Source: Chloroflexota bacterium (GTDB lineage Bacteria > Chloroflexota > Anaerolineae > UBA7937 > B3-Chlor). From it: DNA of 6,685 nt. Of the stretch, positions 1 to 6,315 are shown in pieces. Each line of letters opens with the position of its first letter. Position 1 is the stretch's first letter. A program made the translations under genes and the position numbers. Below the pieces are notes generated by a model that was not told where the DNA came from, searched no databases, and worked only from the letters and a program-made list of their open reading frames with translations. The stretch covers positions 1 to 6,685 of the forward strand of contig JAUWYD010000060.1 of the NCBI GenBank assembly GCA_030616025.1, read 5' to 3'.

Positions 1-359
1 TCCACTCGCTGCGAGTAGTGGCCTTTGACAAGAGAGGGTACAGCATCGAGGCCAGGGTGCAGGTGATCGTGAATAACATCCCTCCCACGCTCACCTCCAC
101 TCCATTGCCCACTAGCACTCGGTTACCGACGGCCACTCCCATCAGTACCCCACGGCCCTCCGACACTCCTACTGCCACCCTGGCACCTCAGCCGACCGAT
201 ACACCCACTCCCGCCGCTACTCAGACCCCCGCTCCGGCTTCCACTGTCTCACCCACGCCCACAGAGACTGCCACGCCAACTTCTACGGCGTCACCCACCG
301 AGACTCTTACACCGACACCTACCACGGAGTCCATCGAGGTTCCCACAGCAACTCCCTAG
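1..359 (+). CDS. C-terminal end of a secreted or surface protein with Thr/Pro/Ser-rich tail (5' partial)
   Basis: The reading frame is open from the window edge (first full codon at 3) to TAG at 357-359, so the gene starts upstream; the GTG at 18 is unlikely to be the true start. The first ~25 residues (HSLRVVAFDKRG...VQVIVNN) look like the last two strands of an Ig-like or cadherin-like beta sandwich, of the kind that ends 'LRVVA.D..G....V.V.V'. The remaining ~90 residues are almost only Thr, Pro, Ser and Ala, with no aromatic residue and very few charges: a disordered linker or tail, probably outside the cell. No LPxTG motif or membrane segment follows, so the tail is the free C-terminus. 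Such tails are common on exported Chloroflexota proteins, including class A penicillin-binding proteins with a C-terminal Ig-like domain. That is one possibility, but the catalytic part lies outside the window. No intrinsic terminator is visible just after the stop. Confidence 0.7.
   Translation, partial: HSLRVVAFDKRGYSIEARVQVIVNNIPPTLTSTPLPTSTRLPTATPISTPRPSDTPTATLAPQPTDTPTPAATQTPAPASTVSPTPTETATPTSTASPTETLTPTPTTESIEVPTATP
85..356 (+). repeat. Low-complexity Pro/Thr-coding tract
   Basis: A degenerate tract of ACN, CCN and TCN codons encodes the Thr/Pro/Ser tail of the partial surface-protein gene. The top strand is strongly C-rich and G-poor. The units vary (TPT, TPS, PTAT, TETATPT) without an exact period, so this is low-complexity coding sequence rather than a perfect tandem repeat. 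Such tracts can change length by slippage. Confidence 0.6.
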
Positions 360-433
360 TCAAGTGCCGAGATGGAGCCACGCATCCAGTCGCCTCTGCC
401 CAGCACCAGAAACGCCATCCCCGCCTCAGAGGA

Positions 434-462
434 TTGACAGGTTGGGTACTGTCCTGCATAAT
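434..462 (+). promoter_or_regulatory. Sigma70-type promoter reading toward the structured region and HTH gene
   Basis: The -35 is TTGACA (434-439), a perfect consensus; a 17-bp spacer precedes -10 CATAAT (457-462, 5 of 6 consensus). TAATAT at 459-464 is an alternative -10 with a 19-bp spacer. The start site would be near 469-470. It lies about 75 bp after the stop of the surface-protein gene and about 300 bp before the HTH gene, so the transcript would have a long 5' untranslated part. Based on sequence match only. Confidence 0.6.
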
Positions 463-464
463 AT

Positions 465-766
465 CGATTGAATCCAGATAAGCCACAAACCGCTTCGTAT
501 CACCTTCAGTTTGGGATTGTGGCAAGCACGACGCAGTCGAATCCTGGCTCCTGCATCTCGCAGCTATTCCAGGTGAGGCGGAGCAACAATGAGGGCACAG
601 GAAGACCCACAGTGATCTTCTTGGCCTCGCACCGTACTATCGGAGAAGCTTTCCGTTCCAATCGTGCGAGTCAGCTCCGTCCCGCACCGGAACGACTGGG
701 GAACAATACAGGTATCTCTTCCGCCTTGTTACATCGGCGACAAGATACCTGGTGACAGGGGAAGAG
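465..766 (+). ncRNA. Candidate structured leader RNA or small RNA (no known family recognised)
   Basis: No convincing gene covers this 300-nt stretch, which begins right after a good promoter. Several inverted repeats lie one after another: GCCACAA 482-488 with TTGTGGC 517-523; CCTGG 543-547 with CCAGG 569-573, enclosing CTGC 551-554 with GCAG 560-563; GAGGC 575-579 with GCCTC 624-628, enclosing GAAGA 601-605 with TCTTC 616-620; CGTTCC 654-659 with GGAACG 689-694, enclosing GTGCG 664-668 with CGCAC 683-687; and GGTATCT 711-717 with AGATACC 743-749, enclosing CGCC 722-725 with GGCG 736-739. The last hairpin ends 7 nt before the Shine-Dalgarno of the HTH gene. I see no T-box, cobalamin-box, tmRNA, RNase P or SRP signature and no terminator T-run. 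Random sequence of this length also yields some 5-7 bp stems, so the case rests on the nested stems and the promoter position. It may be only an untranslated spacer. Confidence 0.35.
757..761 (+). promoter_or_regulatory. Shine-Dalgarno sequence pointing to ATG 767
   Basis: AGGGG (757-761, within AGGGGAAG) is spaced 5 nt from the ATG at 767-769. This is the best ribosome binding site near the HTH gene, yet the frame it opens reads ATG GAA CTC TAG. GTG 782, the other possible start, has only an AGGG 1 nt away (777-780), which is too close to work normally. Confidence 0.5.
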
Positions 767-781
767 ATGGAACTCTAGGGT

Positions 782-1051
782 GTGAGCCAAGTGGCTGCGA
801 TGTTTGGCGTCCACCCCGATACGGTCCGCAAGCGGGTGAAAACAAACATCCTCCGGCCGGTCAGGCTGCCTGGCAGCGACTACAACCGATTCACCTCTCA
901 AGAGGTGAGCCGTCTGCGGCGGGAGATGGGGCCACCTTCGGTGGAGGAGCCGGAAAAGGGTCAGACTCGGTCTAACCCACGAACCTCAGAAGAGCGCCAA
1001 TGCTGCCCAGTTCAGCAAGCCTCTCCTTGTTTGAACCTCCCACGAACCTGA
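782..1051 (+). CDS. Small MerR/excisionase-type helix-turn-helix protein, possibly broken at its 5' end
   Basis: From GTG 782 the product is 89 residues. Residues 1-50 resemble the HTH_17/BldC-like DNA-binding fold: SQVAAMFGVHPDTVRKRVK is helix-turn-helix, then ILRPVRLPGSDYNRF is the small wing, then SQEVSRLRREM is the closing helix. Family members usually have a few residues before 'VSQVA' (for example 'LLTVSEVAEL'). Here the in-frame codons upstream are ATG GAA CTC TAG GGT, so a natural start at ATG 767 is cut by TAG 776-778, and GTG 782 encodes the Val that normally sits inside the domain. Either the short form is made or the gene is a recent nonsense mutant. Residues 51-89 are unlike any domain, and their codons run through the terminator and the last 80 nt of the convergent eRF1-like gene, so this tail may be untranslated read-through. 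Likely role if active: DNA-binding regulator of unknown target. Confidence 0.5.
   Translation: MSQVAAMFGVHPDTVRKRVKTNILRPVRLPGSDYNRFTSQEVSRLRREMGPPSVEEPEKGQTRSNPRTSEERQCCPVQQASPCLNLPRT
954..978 (-). terminator. Intrinsic terminator of the five-gene minus-strand unit, overlapping a stop codon
   Basis: On the minus strand, GGGTTAGAC (978-970) pairs with GTCTGACCC (966-958) around a CGA triloop (969-967): nine pairs, one of them U-G, followed at once by TTTT (957-954). The TAG stop of the eRF1-like gene (974-972) sits inside the 5' arm. On the plus strand the hairpin is followed by ACGAACC and not by a T-run, so it should work only leftward. Confidence 0.7.
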
Positions 1052-2096
1052 TTTCACAGTTCTGCATAAAGGCTTGGCTCACAACGTTCTCAACCATGTC
1101 TTCCAGGGGCTCCGTCCTGGCTCCGCAGAATGGACAGGGATCTATCAGACAGAGTGAGCCACAACTCGTGCAACGCTGGCCTGGTGCACTGAAGTCCTCG
1201 TTGACCAACAGCATAAGCACCTGACCTTGCTGCAGGACATGGACGGTATCCTCCAGTCCTGCAGCACCAAGGTTGCCAGTGTGAACCTCTCCCCGCAGCT
1301 TCTCGATAGCGTCACTATCGAAAGCCTCCCTGAGTTCGCTGGCAAAGGTCAGAGTCTGCTCCTGCACCTCTTTCGGAGAGCTGACCATCTCCATCGGGAA
1401 AGTACCTGCCAGCCTATCTCTGAGATAGGAGTGGAGATACTCGACGAATTCGCTCACTAGTTCTTCCGTACCAGCAACGAAAAGCCGACGGAAGTCCTCC
1501 TCCTGAAGGAGAGAAAAGGTCTCGTCCGCAGTCTCCTTCAAATGGTGCATCACACGATCGTCGTGGTGACGCTGATAGCGGGCCTGAGCCCACCCTCCCT
1601 GATCATGCCGACCTGGCACCGCGCCAAAGATGTCGGATCGTTCCTCCACACCAGCCGGGTTGACTAGGAAGATGCGAGCTCTTCCCTTTCCCACCAAGAC
1701 TGTGCAATACTGTTTGTAGCGATTGAGCAGCTCAATCATAGGTCTCATCCGTGTAGCATGATCCACAGCTAACAGAGGACCCGCCTTGTCAGGCAGGTGA
1801 TACACTTTCCACAGGTCCACCGCGGAACAGGCGAAAACGGCAAGGCCGCCTTTGGTCAGGACTCTCTCCTCCATCACCAGCCGTTCGATGCGAGCCAAAT
1901 CGTCGGCCACCGATTTGACCTGGACGCTCGTCCAGTCTCCCCTGGCTGCCTGAACTTCGTTGATCAGGTTCTTCAACCTGATGGTGGCGCCTTCCTCAGT
2001 TGGTTCGCCTTTCTCCAGCGGATAATAGAAGCTGCAGATGAGATTCTCATCATCTCGGTAGTTGACTAGCTCCCTCAGTTCATCTTTGTCAAACAC
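972..2096 (-). CDS. Bacterial eRF1-like release factor family protein (baeRF/Vms1-like) with zinc ribbon
   Basis: The 374-residue product has the layout of eRF1 domains 2 and 3. Residues ~83-190 form the domain-2-like core, with strands such as KQYCTVLVGKGRARIFLV and the motif GGWAQARYQRHHDDR (167-181), which stands where eRF1 and Vms1 carry their GGQ/GGxxQ hydrolysis loop. The following helix (RVMHHLKETADETFSLL) and strand (RRLFVAGTEE) fit the family. Residues ~280-374 resemble eRF1 domain 3: VHVLQQGQVLMLLV, a zinc ribbon with Cys309, 312, 316, 321 and 324, and the ending ELGSIGALLRF, which parallels the eRF1 'GGIGAILRY' ending. The eRF1 N-terminal stop-codon-reading domain is not evident. 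Expected role: hydrolysis of peptidyl-tRNA in ribosome rescue, by family analogy only. Start GTG 2096 has a strong AAGGAGGG (2111-2104) 7 nt upstream, beginning 2 nt after the amrS stop. It is the last gene before the terminator. Confidence 0.8.
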   Translation of the reverse strand: MFDKDELRELVNYRDDENLICSFYYPLEKGEPTEEGATIRLKNLINEVQAARGDWTSVQVKSVADDLARIERLVMEERVLTKGGLAVFACSAVDLWKVYHLPDKAGPLLAVDHATRMRPMIELLNRYKQYCTVLVGKGRARIFLVNPAGVEERSDIFGAVPGRHDQGGWAQARYQRHHDDRVMHHLKETADETFSLLQEEDFRRLFVAGTEELVSEFVEYLHSYLRDRLAGTFPMEMVSSPKEVQEQTLTFASELREAFDSDAIEKLRGEVHTGNLGAAGLEDTVHVLQQGQVLMLLVNEDFSAPGQRCTSCGSLCLIDPCPFCGARTEPLEDMVENVVSQAFMQNCEIRFVGGSNKERLAELGSIGALLRFVG

Positions 2097-2112
2097 TCAC
2101 GGTCCCTCCTTG

Positions 2113-3123
2113 CTACCTGCGGACAACAGCCAGTTCTTGACCGCAAGAAGCACATCTATCGCCCTCCAGATGCAAAGTGGTGTCATAGCCGATTCTGCCG
2201 ATGACCACCGCTCCACAAGAAGGGCACAAGGTGTTTTCGTGAAGATCCCCGGGCACGTTTCCGACATATACGTACCTGAGTCCCTGCCCCCGCCCGATCT
2301 CAGCTGCGCGGTGTATCCTCTCGATCGGAGTGCTTGGCTTGTCGCGCATCTTGTGGCGTGGGGTGAAACGGGAGATGTGCCACGGGATGTCCGGGTCTAC
2401 CTCATGGATGAACTGAGCGATCCCTCTCAGCTCATCGTCGCTATCGTTGAGCCCCGGAATCAGCAAAGTCGTTACTTCGACCCATACGCCTCGTTGGTGC
2501 ATAGCCTCGATGGTTTCCAATACTGGTCGCAACCTGGCACCGCACACTCGGCGATAGAATGCATCGCTGAAGCTCTTCAAGTCAACGTTCGCCGCATCCA
2601 GATAGGGATTGATCTCCTCCAGCGCCTCAAGCGTCATATAACCATTGGTGACGAAGATGTTCTTGATGCCCTCCTGGTGAGCCAGCTTCGCCGCATCGTA
2701 GGCATATTCGAAGAACACGGTCGGCTCTGTGTAGGTGTACGCGATACTATCACATGCATACCTCTTGGCCGCAGCCACAACCTGGTCAGGAGGAAAGTCC
2801 TCGGCTGGCGGAGACGACCTCTCTCTGGGAGCCTGAGAGATGTCCGCGTTCTGGCAGAAGACGCAGCGGAAGTTGCAACCCACGGTGGCTATGGAGAAAC
2901 TTCGCGTGCCGGGCAGGAAATTGTATATAGGCTTCTTCTCGATGGGATCCACGTGCACGGCGATGGCCTGCCCATAGACCAGCGTGTAGAGAGTGCCTTC
3001 CACGTTCTGGCGCACTCCGCAGATTCCGAGCCGCTCGGGCTTGACCGTGCATCGATGGGCGCATAGAGCGCAACGTACAAGCCCTTTATCCAGCTTCGTG
3101 TACAACATAGCTTCTTTGCGCAT
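2113..3123 (-). CDS. amrS: AmmeMemoRadiSam system radical SAM enzyme
   Basis: The 336-residue product carries the radical SAM [4Fe-4S] motif CNFRCVFC (Cys83, Cys87, Cys90). It has the family's N-terminal four-Cys cluster (Cys18, 21, 25, 35 in CALCAHRC...GICG), a YTEPT motif (131-135; usually YNEPT), DLKSF (181-185) and a C-terminal zinc ribbon (Cys300, 303, 324, 327). Length and order match AmrS proteins, formerly called pyruvate-formate-lyase-activating-like. The enzyme should cleave S-adenosylmethionine reductively; its substrate is not established. The usual partners, a Memo-like and an AMMECR1-like protein, are not in this window. ATG 3123 is preferred over ATG 3108: the Shine-Dalgarno GAGGAGAG lies just before it and overlaps the TGA stop of the DUF72 gene (gap 9 nt), which suggests coupled translation. 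Cytoplasmic and oxygen-sensitive by family. Confidence 0.9.
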   Translation of the reverse strand: MRKEAMLYTKLDKGLVRCALCAHRCTVKPERLGICGVRQNVEGTLYTLVYGQAIAVHVDPIEKKPIYNFLPGTRSFSIATVGCNFRCVFCQNADISQAPRERSSPPAEDFPPDQVVAAAKRYACDSIAYTYTEPTVFFEYAYDAAKLAHQEGIKNIFVTNGYMTLEALEEINPYLDAANVDLKSFSDAFYRRVCGARLRPVLETIEAMHQRGVWVEVTTLLIPGLNDSDDELRGIAQFIHEVDPDIPWHISRFTPRHKMRDKPSTPIERIHRAAEIGRGQGLRYVYVGNVPGDLHENTLCPSCGAVVIGRIGYDTTLHLEGDRCASCGQELAVVRR

Positions 3124-3132
3124 CGTCTCTCC

Positions 3133-3867
3133 TCACCAAGTCGTCACCAGTTGTCCCAACCCCCAGGCGTTCTCCACAGCGTAGGCCTCAGCGTCGTTGT
3201 TGATATAGACGTAGGTGTCATACCTCTGTTCCAATAGGCGACTTGAACGCCTCGCCAAGTGCCGCAACTGTTCTCCGTCATACGTCCCACAGTACTTGAC
3301 GCCAACACCATGCATTCTCATATACACGAAGGGGCCTGTGATGACAAACGGACAAGGCAAGCCGGGGAGGCTGATGTGGCAAAAGGTCACCCCCTTTTCG
3401 CGCAACAGTTCGAAGACTTCATCACGGTGCCAACTCTGGTCACGAAACTCAATGGCGTGTTGGAGATCGCCGGGCAGCAAATCCAGGAATTCAGCAAGGC
3501 GTTCCGCTTCGAAACGCAAGTGGGGCGGTAGTTGACAGAGGACAGGGCCGAGCTTGCTTCCCAGCAGCCTGGCCCGCTCAAGGAATCTGTCAAGAGTTCC
3601 TTCGGTGCGGCGCAGTTTCCTGAAATGAGTGATAGTACGAGGGGCTTTCAGGGCATAAACGAGCTGCGCGGGGCTCTCTTCTCGCCAACGCACGAAGGTC
3701 TTCTCCGCAGGCAGTCGATAGAAGGTGTAGTTGATCTCGACGGTGGAGAAGTGACGATAATAGTGAGCAAACCACCGGCGAGGAGGCATGTCGACGGGGT
3801 AGAAGAAGCCACGCCAATGGTCATAGCTCCAACCCGAGGTGCCGACGAAGAACCTGGCTTTTTTCAC
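3133..3867 (-). CDS. DUF72 (YecE-like) family protein
   Basis: The 244-residue product matches the DUF72 TIM-barrel family from end to end: GTSGWSYDHWRGFFYP (9-24), the VEINYTFYRLP strand (43-53), QLPP (112-115), EFRDQSW (140-146), YMRMHG (182-187) and the ending YVYINNDAEAYAVENA (219-234). Length is normal for the family, and no catalytic function is proven. GTG 3867 is preferred over TTG 3882: AGGG at 3878-3875 lies 7 nt before the GTG, nothing suitable precedes the TTG, and family members usually begin a few residues before the GTSGW motif. It follows the peptidase gene by 50 nt, and its TGA overlaps the amrS ribosome binding site. Conserved residues look intact, and it is probably cytoplasmic. 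Confidence 0.88.
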   Translation of the reverse strand: MKKARFFVGTSGWSYDHWRGFFYPVDMPPRRWFAHYYRHFSTVEINYTFYRLPAEKTFVRWREESPAQLVYALKAPRTITHFRKLRRTEGTLDRFLERARLLGSKLGPVLCQLPPHLRFEAERLAEFLDLLPGDLQHAIEFRDQSWHRDEVFELLREKGVTFCHISLPGLPCPFVITGPFVYMRMHGVGVKYCGTYDGEQLRHLARRSSRLLEQRYDTYVYINNDAEAYAVENAWGLGQLVTTW

Positions 3868-3917
3868 TCCCCGGCCCTGCAAGCACTCGACAAGAAGCCT
3901 AGGAAATCTCTGGAGAC

Positions 3918-4967
3918 CTATCCGCGGGGCAAGAACCCCACCGGGTTGCGCTTCACACCACCCTGTCGAATCTCAAAATGGAGATGGGGGCCCGTAGATC
4001 GGCCCGTGCTGCCCATCAAGCCTATGACCTGCCCTCGCTGCACCCCCTGCCCTGCTATGACCCGAATCTCGCTCAGATGGGCATATAGGGTTTCGAAGCC
4101 ATTGCCGTGATTGACGATGATGTAATTGCCGTAGCCCCCCATCCACCCTGTGAATGCTACGTAGCCGGAGTCAGCGGCGTAGATGGGCGTGCCGGTGCCC
4201 CCACCTATGTCAATGGCTTGGTGTCCCAGCCAGTAACTCTGGGTCAGGTACCCACTGGCAGGCCACATGAAGTTGCCGCTGCCCTGAGGAGCATCGGGCG
4301 GAGGGGGCGCGGTGGCTTGCACATATCGCGGCACCAAGGGTCTCGTGCCGCCAGGTATGACTAGCCTCTGGTCTACCTGCAATTCGTAGGGTTCGGCTAA
4401 GTCATTAAGCTCGCTCTCGACGATGACCGACGGCTCAACGCTGTAGCGCTCAGCAACACTCTGTAGAGTATCGCCCGCCTTCACTTCGTGGTATGCTCCA
4501 TCCAGGGGTAGGATAAGCAGCTCTTGGCCCACTACGATGTAATCAGGCCAGGTTTCCAACTCCGGGTTGGACCACAAGATTGTTTCCGGTTGGAGGCCGA
4601 AACTCTGAGCGATTCTAGAGACATTATCTCCAGACTGGACAACATAGACGATGACTCCCTGGCGCCCCCTTTCCGGAATGATGGTTATTGGCGCCACTCC
4701 TCTCGTAAGAAAACCCGGGTTCTCCTGTCCGCCGGTGCCCCAGGAGACAAACGTGACCTCCTCCGGAGGAGCAACGCGCAGGCTAAAACCCTCGCCCCTT
4801 CGTAGATCCTCGACTCCATAGCCACCGCTGAGGAGGACAAGAGCCACTACGAACATAATGGCAAGATGAGAAGCGAATCGTGAGAGGATGAGGTCATCGC
4901 CTCTGAACCAAACGACTATCGCGGATCGGACCTGTGGAAACCTACGTTCGGTGGAGAACTCGAGCAT
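3918..4967 (-). CDS. Membrane-anchored LysM / M23 (LytM-type) peptidoglycan endopeptidase
   Basis: The 349-residue product has an N-terminal cytoplasmic segment of ~32 residues and one hydrophobic helix (~33-50, HLAIMFVVALVLLSGGYGV), a signal anchor. Two LysM repeats follow (~108-154, YVVQSGDNVSRIA...; ~159-204, YHEVKAGDTLQSVA...), then a Pro-rich linker (APPPPDAP) and an M23 domain (~233-345). The zinc ligands of the LytM family appear intact: His249 and Asp253 (HQAID) and His330 (HLHFE). The catalytic-type His297 (YAHLSE) and His328 are also present, so an active enzyme is expected rather than an EnvC/NlpD-like activator. It would bind and cut peptide cross-links outside the membrane during growth, division or recycling. 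ATG 4967 has GGGTGA about 5 nt upstream and starts 28 nt after the rho stop. The stop is TAG at 3920-3918. Confidence 0.9.
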   Translation of the reverse strand: MLEFSTERRFPQVRSAIVVWFRGDDLILSRFASHLAIMFVVALVLLSGGYGVEDLRRGEGFSLRVAPPEEVTFVSWGTGGQENPGFLTRGVAPITIIPERGRQGVIVYVVQSGDNVSRIAQSFGLQPETILWSNPELETWPDYIVVGQELLILPLDGAYHEVKAGDTLQSVAERYSVEPSVIVESELNDLAEPYELQVDQRLVIPGGTRPLVPRYVQATAPPPPDAPQGSGNFMWPASGYLTQSYWLGHQAIDIGGGTGTPIYAADSGYVAFTGWMGGYGNYIIVNHGNGFETLYAHLSEIRVIAGQGVQRGQVIGLMGSTGRSTGPHLHFEIRQGGVKRNPVGFLPRG

Positions 4968-4995
4968 GTGGTCACCCAGTGCAGCGCACTTCCTC

Positions 4996-6315
4996 TCAGA
5001 GGAGTTCTTTGTTGAGTGTCTGGATGAACTCCTTGTTGCTTTTCGTCTTGCCCAAATAGCCCAGCAGCGGCTTAACCGCTTCCGTACCGCCTCCCATCTG
5101 ATCTATCATGCTCCGAATAATCCAGACCTTGCTAAGGACTTCCTCACTAAGCAGCAACTCCTCGCGGCGGGTTCCCGAACGGTCGATGTCGAAGGCCGGG
5201 AAGATACGCCGCTCGGCTAGCCGCCTGCTGAGGTGTAGTTCCATGTTTCCGGTACCCTTGAACTCCTCGTAGATCATATCATCCATCCGGCTGCCGGTAT
5301 CTATCAGGCAGGTAGCGATGATGGTCAGACTGCCCCCTTCCTCGATATTGCGGGCGGCGCCGAAGAATCTCTTGGGAGGATACAAGGCCGCGGGATCCAG
5401 GCCTCCAGAAAGCGTGCGCCCACTGGGAGGTACGGTAAGATTATAAGCTCTGGACAGACGTGTGATGCTGTCCAGCAGAATCGCCACGTCACGACCGCCT
5501 TCCACCAAGCGCTTAGCCCGAGCGAGACACATCTCTGCAACCCTGGTGTGGCTTTGGACTGGGTCGTCGAACGTGGAGCCGTAGACCTCGGCTTCCACCG
5601 AGCGATCCATGTCGGTTACCTCTTCCGGCCTCTCACCGACGAGGGCGACCATCAGGTGGACATCCCTATGGTTGGCAGTGATCCCATTGGCAATCTGTTT
5701 CAGAACGGTAGTCTTCCCCGCTTTGGGAGGGGACACGATCAACCCGCGCTGTCCGCGACCAATGGGAGCTAGGAGGTTCATCAGCCGGGTAGTGAGGATC
5801 TTGGAGGAAGTCTCCAAATCGATGAGTTCCGTGGGAAAGATGGGGGTGAGACTCTCGAACACAGGGCGTCGTTTGGCTGCCTCGGGATCAAGCCCATTCA
5901 CGGCCTCCACTCGTAGAAGACCGAAGTACTTCTCTGAATCCTTCGGAGGGCGTACCTGTCCTATCACCGTATCACCAGTCCGCAGCGCGAAGCGACGAAT
6001 CTGTGACTGAGACACGTACACATCCTCCGGCCCAGGCAGAAGATGATCCGAGCGCAAGAAACCTATGCCCTCTTGAACGATCTCCAGGACCCCCCCGCCA
6101 AAGATGTGGCCCTGTTCCTCAGCCTTCGCTCTCAAAAGGCGAAAAATGAGGTCTTGTTTCTTCAAACGACTGATGCCGGAGATGCCCTGCTCCGTAGCCA
6201 TCTCCCGCAGTTCATCGAGAGTCATCATCTCTAGTTCGGCGATATTGAGTCTATCAGGAGGCCTGGACTCGGGCTGCGCCACATTCTTGGTGGCGTCGTC
6301 ATTTGTGCTCATCAT
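4996..6315 (-). CDS. rho: Transcription termination factor Rho
   Basis: The 439-residue product is a complete Rho. A Rho_N/SAP-like helical domain (~22-65, LNIAELEMMTLDELREMA...) is followed by the cold-shock-type RNA-binding domain (~70-145, GGGVLEIVQEGIGFLRS). The RecA-like ATPase core has Walker A SPPKAGKTT (195-203; Lys198 and Lys201 align with E. coli Lys181 and Lys184), Walker B VAILLD ending at Asp282, and the arginine finger in DRSGTRREE (Arg383). It is a hexameric RNA-dependent helicase that ends transcription of untranslated RNA. Tandem ATGs at 6315 and 6312 share the Shine-Dalgarno AGAGAGG (6325-6319); spacing slightly favours 6312. A TTG at 6339 would add eight residues but lacks a good site. 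There is no long acidic or Arg-rich insert as in actinobacterial Rho. It is the first gene of the five-gene unit. Confidence 0.96.
   Translation of the reverse strand: MMSTNDDATKNVAQPESRPPDRLNIAELEMMTLDELREMATEQGISGISRLKKQDLIFRLLRAKAEEQGHIFGGGVLEIVQEGIGFLRSDHLLPGPEDVYVSQSQIRRFALRTGDTVIGQVRPPKDSEKYFGLLRVEAVNGLDPEAAKRRPVFESLTPIFPTELIDLETSSKILTTRLMNLLAPIGRGQRGLIVSPPKAGKTTVLKQIANGITANHRDVHLMVALVGERPEEVTDMDRSVEAEVYGSTFDDPVQSHTRVAEMCLARAKRLVEGGRDVAILLDSITRLSRAYNLTVPPSGRTLSGGLDPAALYPPKRFFGAARNIEEGGSLTIIATCLIDTGSRMDDMIYEEFKGTGNMELHLSRRLAERRIFPAFDIDRSGTRREELLLSEEVLSKVWIIRSMIDQMGGGTEAVKPLLGYLGKTKSNKEFIQTLNKELL

Noticed and set aside
393..432. Inverted repeat CCTCTG / CAGAGG after the surface-protein gene as a terminator
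   Set aside because: The stem is 6 bp around a 28-nt loop, it is followed by the -35 box of a promoter, and there is no T-run.
532..547. A tRNA T-loop-like sequence (CAG TCGAATC CTG)
   Set aside because: Only three stem pairs form, the invariant TTC is missing, and no acceptor, D or anticodon arms fit around it.
468..755. A TTG-started 95-codon plus-strand frame in the gap before the HTH gene
   Set aside because: Its start coincides with the predicted transcription start, it has no ribosome site, and the product looks like random sequence. The region is better explained as untranslated.
664..975. A 103-codon plus-strand frame overlapping the HTH gene in another frame
   Set aside because: The overlapping frame encodes a recognisable HTH domain, while this one gives a Gly/Pro/Cys-rich product without domain features.
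2062..3066. A 334-codon open frame on the plus strand opposite amrS
   Set aside because: It is fully antisense to a gene with an intact radical SAM motif and zinc ribbon; its translation has no recognisable domain and it has no ribosome site. It reflects the codon use of amrS.
3532..4110. A 192-codon plus-strand open frame across the DUF72-peptidase junction
   Set aside because: It is antisense to two well-supported genes and its product resembles nothing known.
4991..5003. Palindrome TCCTCTCAGAGGA at the rho stop as a terminator between rho and the peptidase gene
   Set aside because: At most 5 bp with a 3-nt loop, and in the direction of transcription it is followed by AGTGCG, not a T-run. 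The 28-nt gap and same strand favour read-through.
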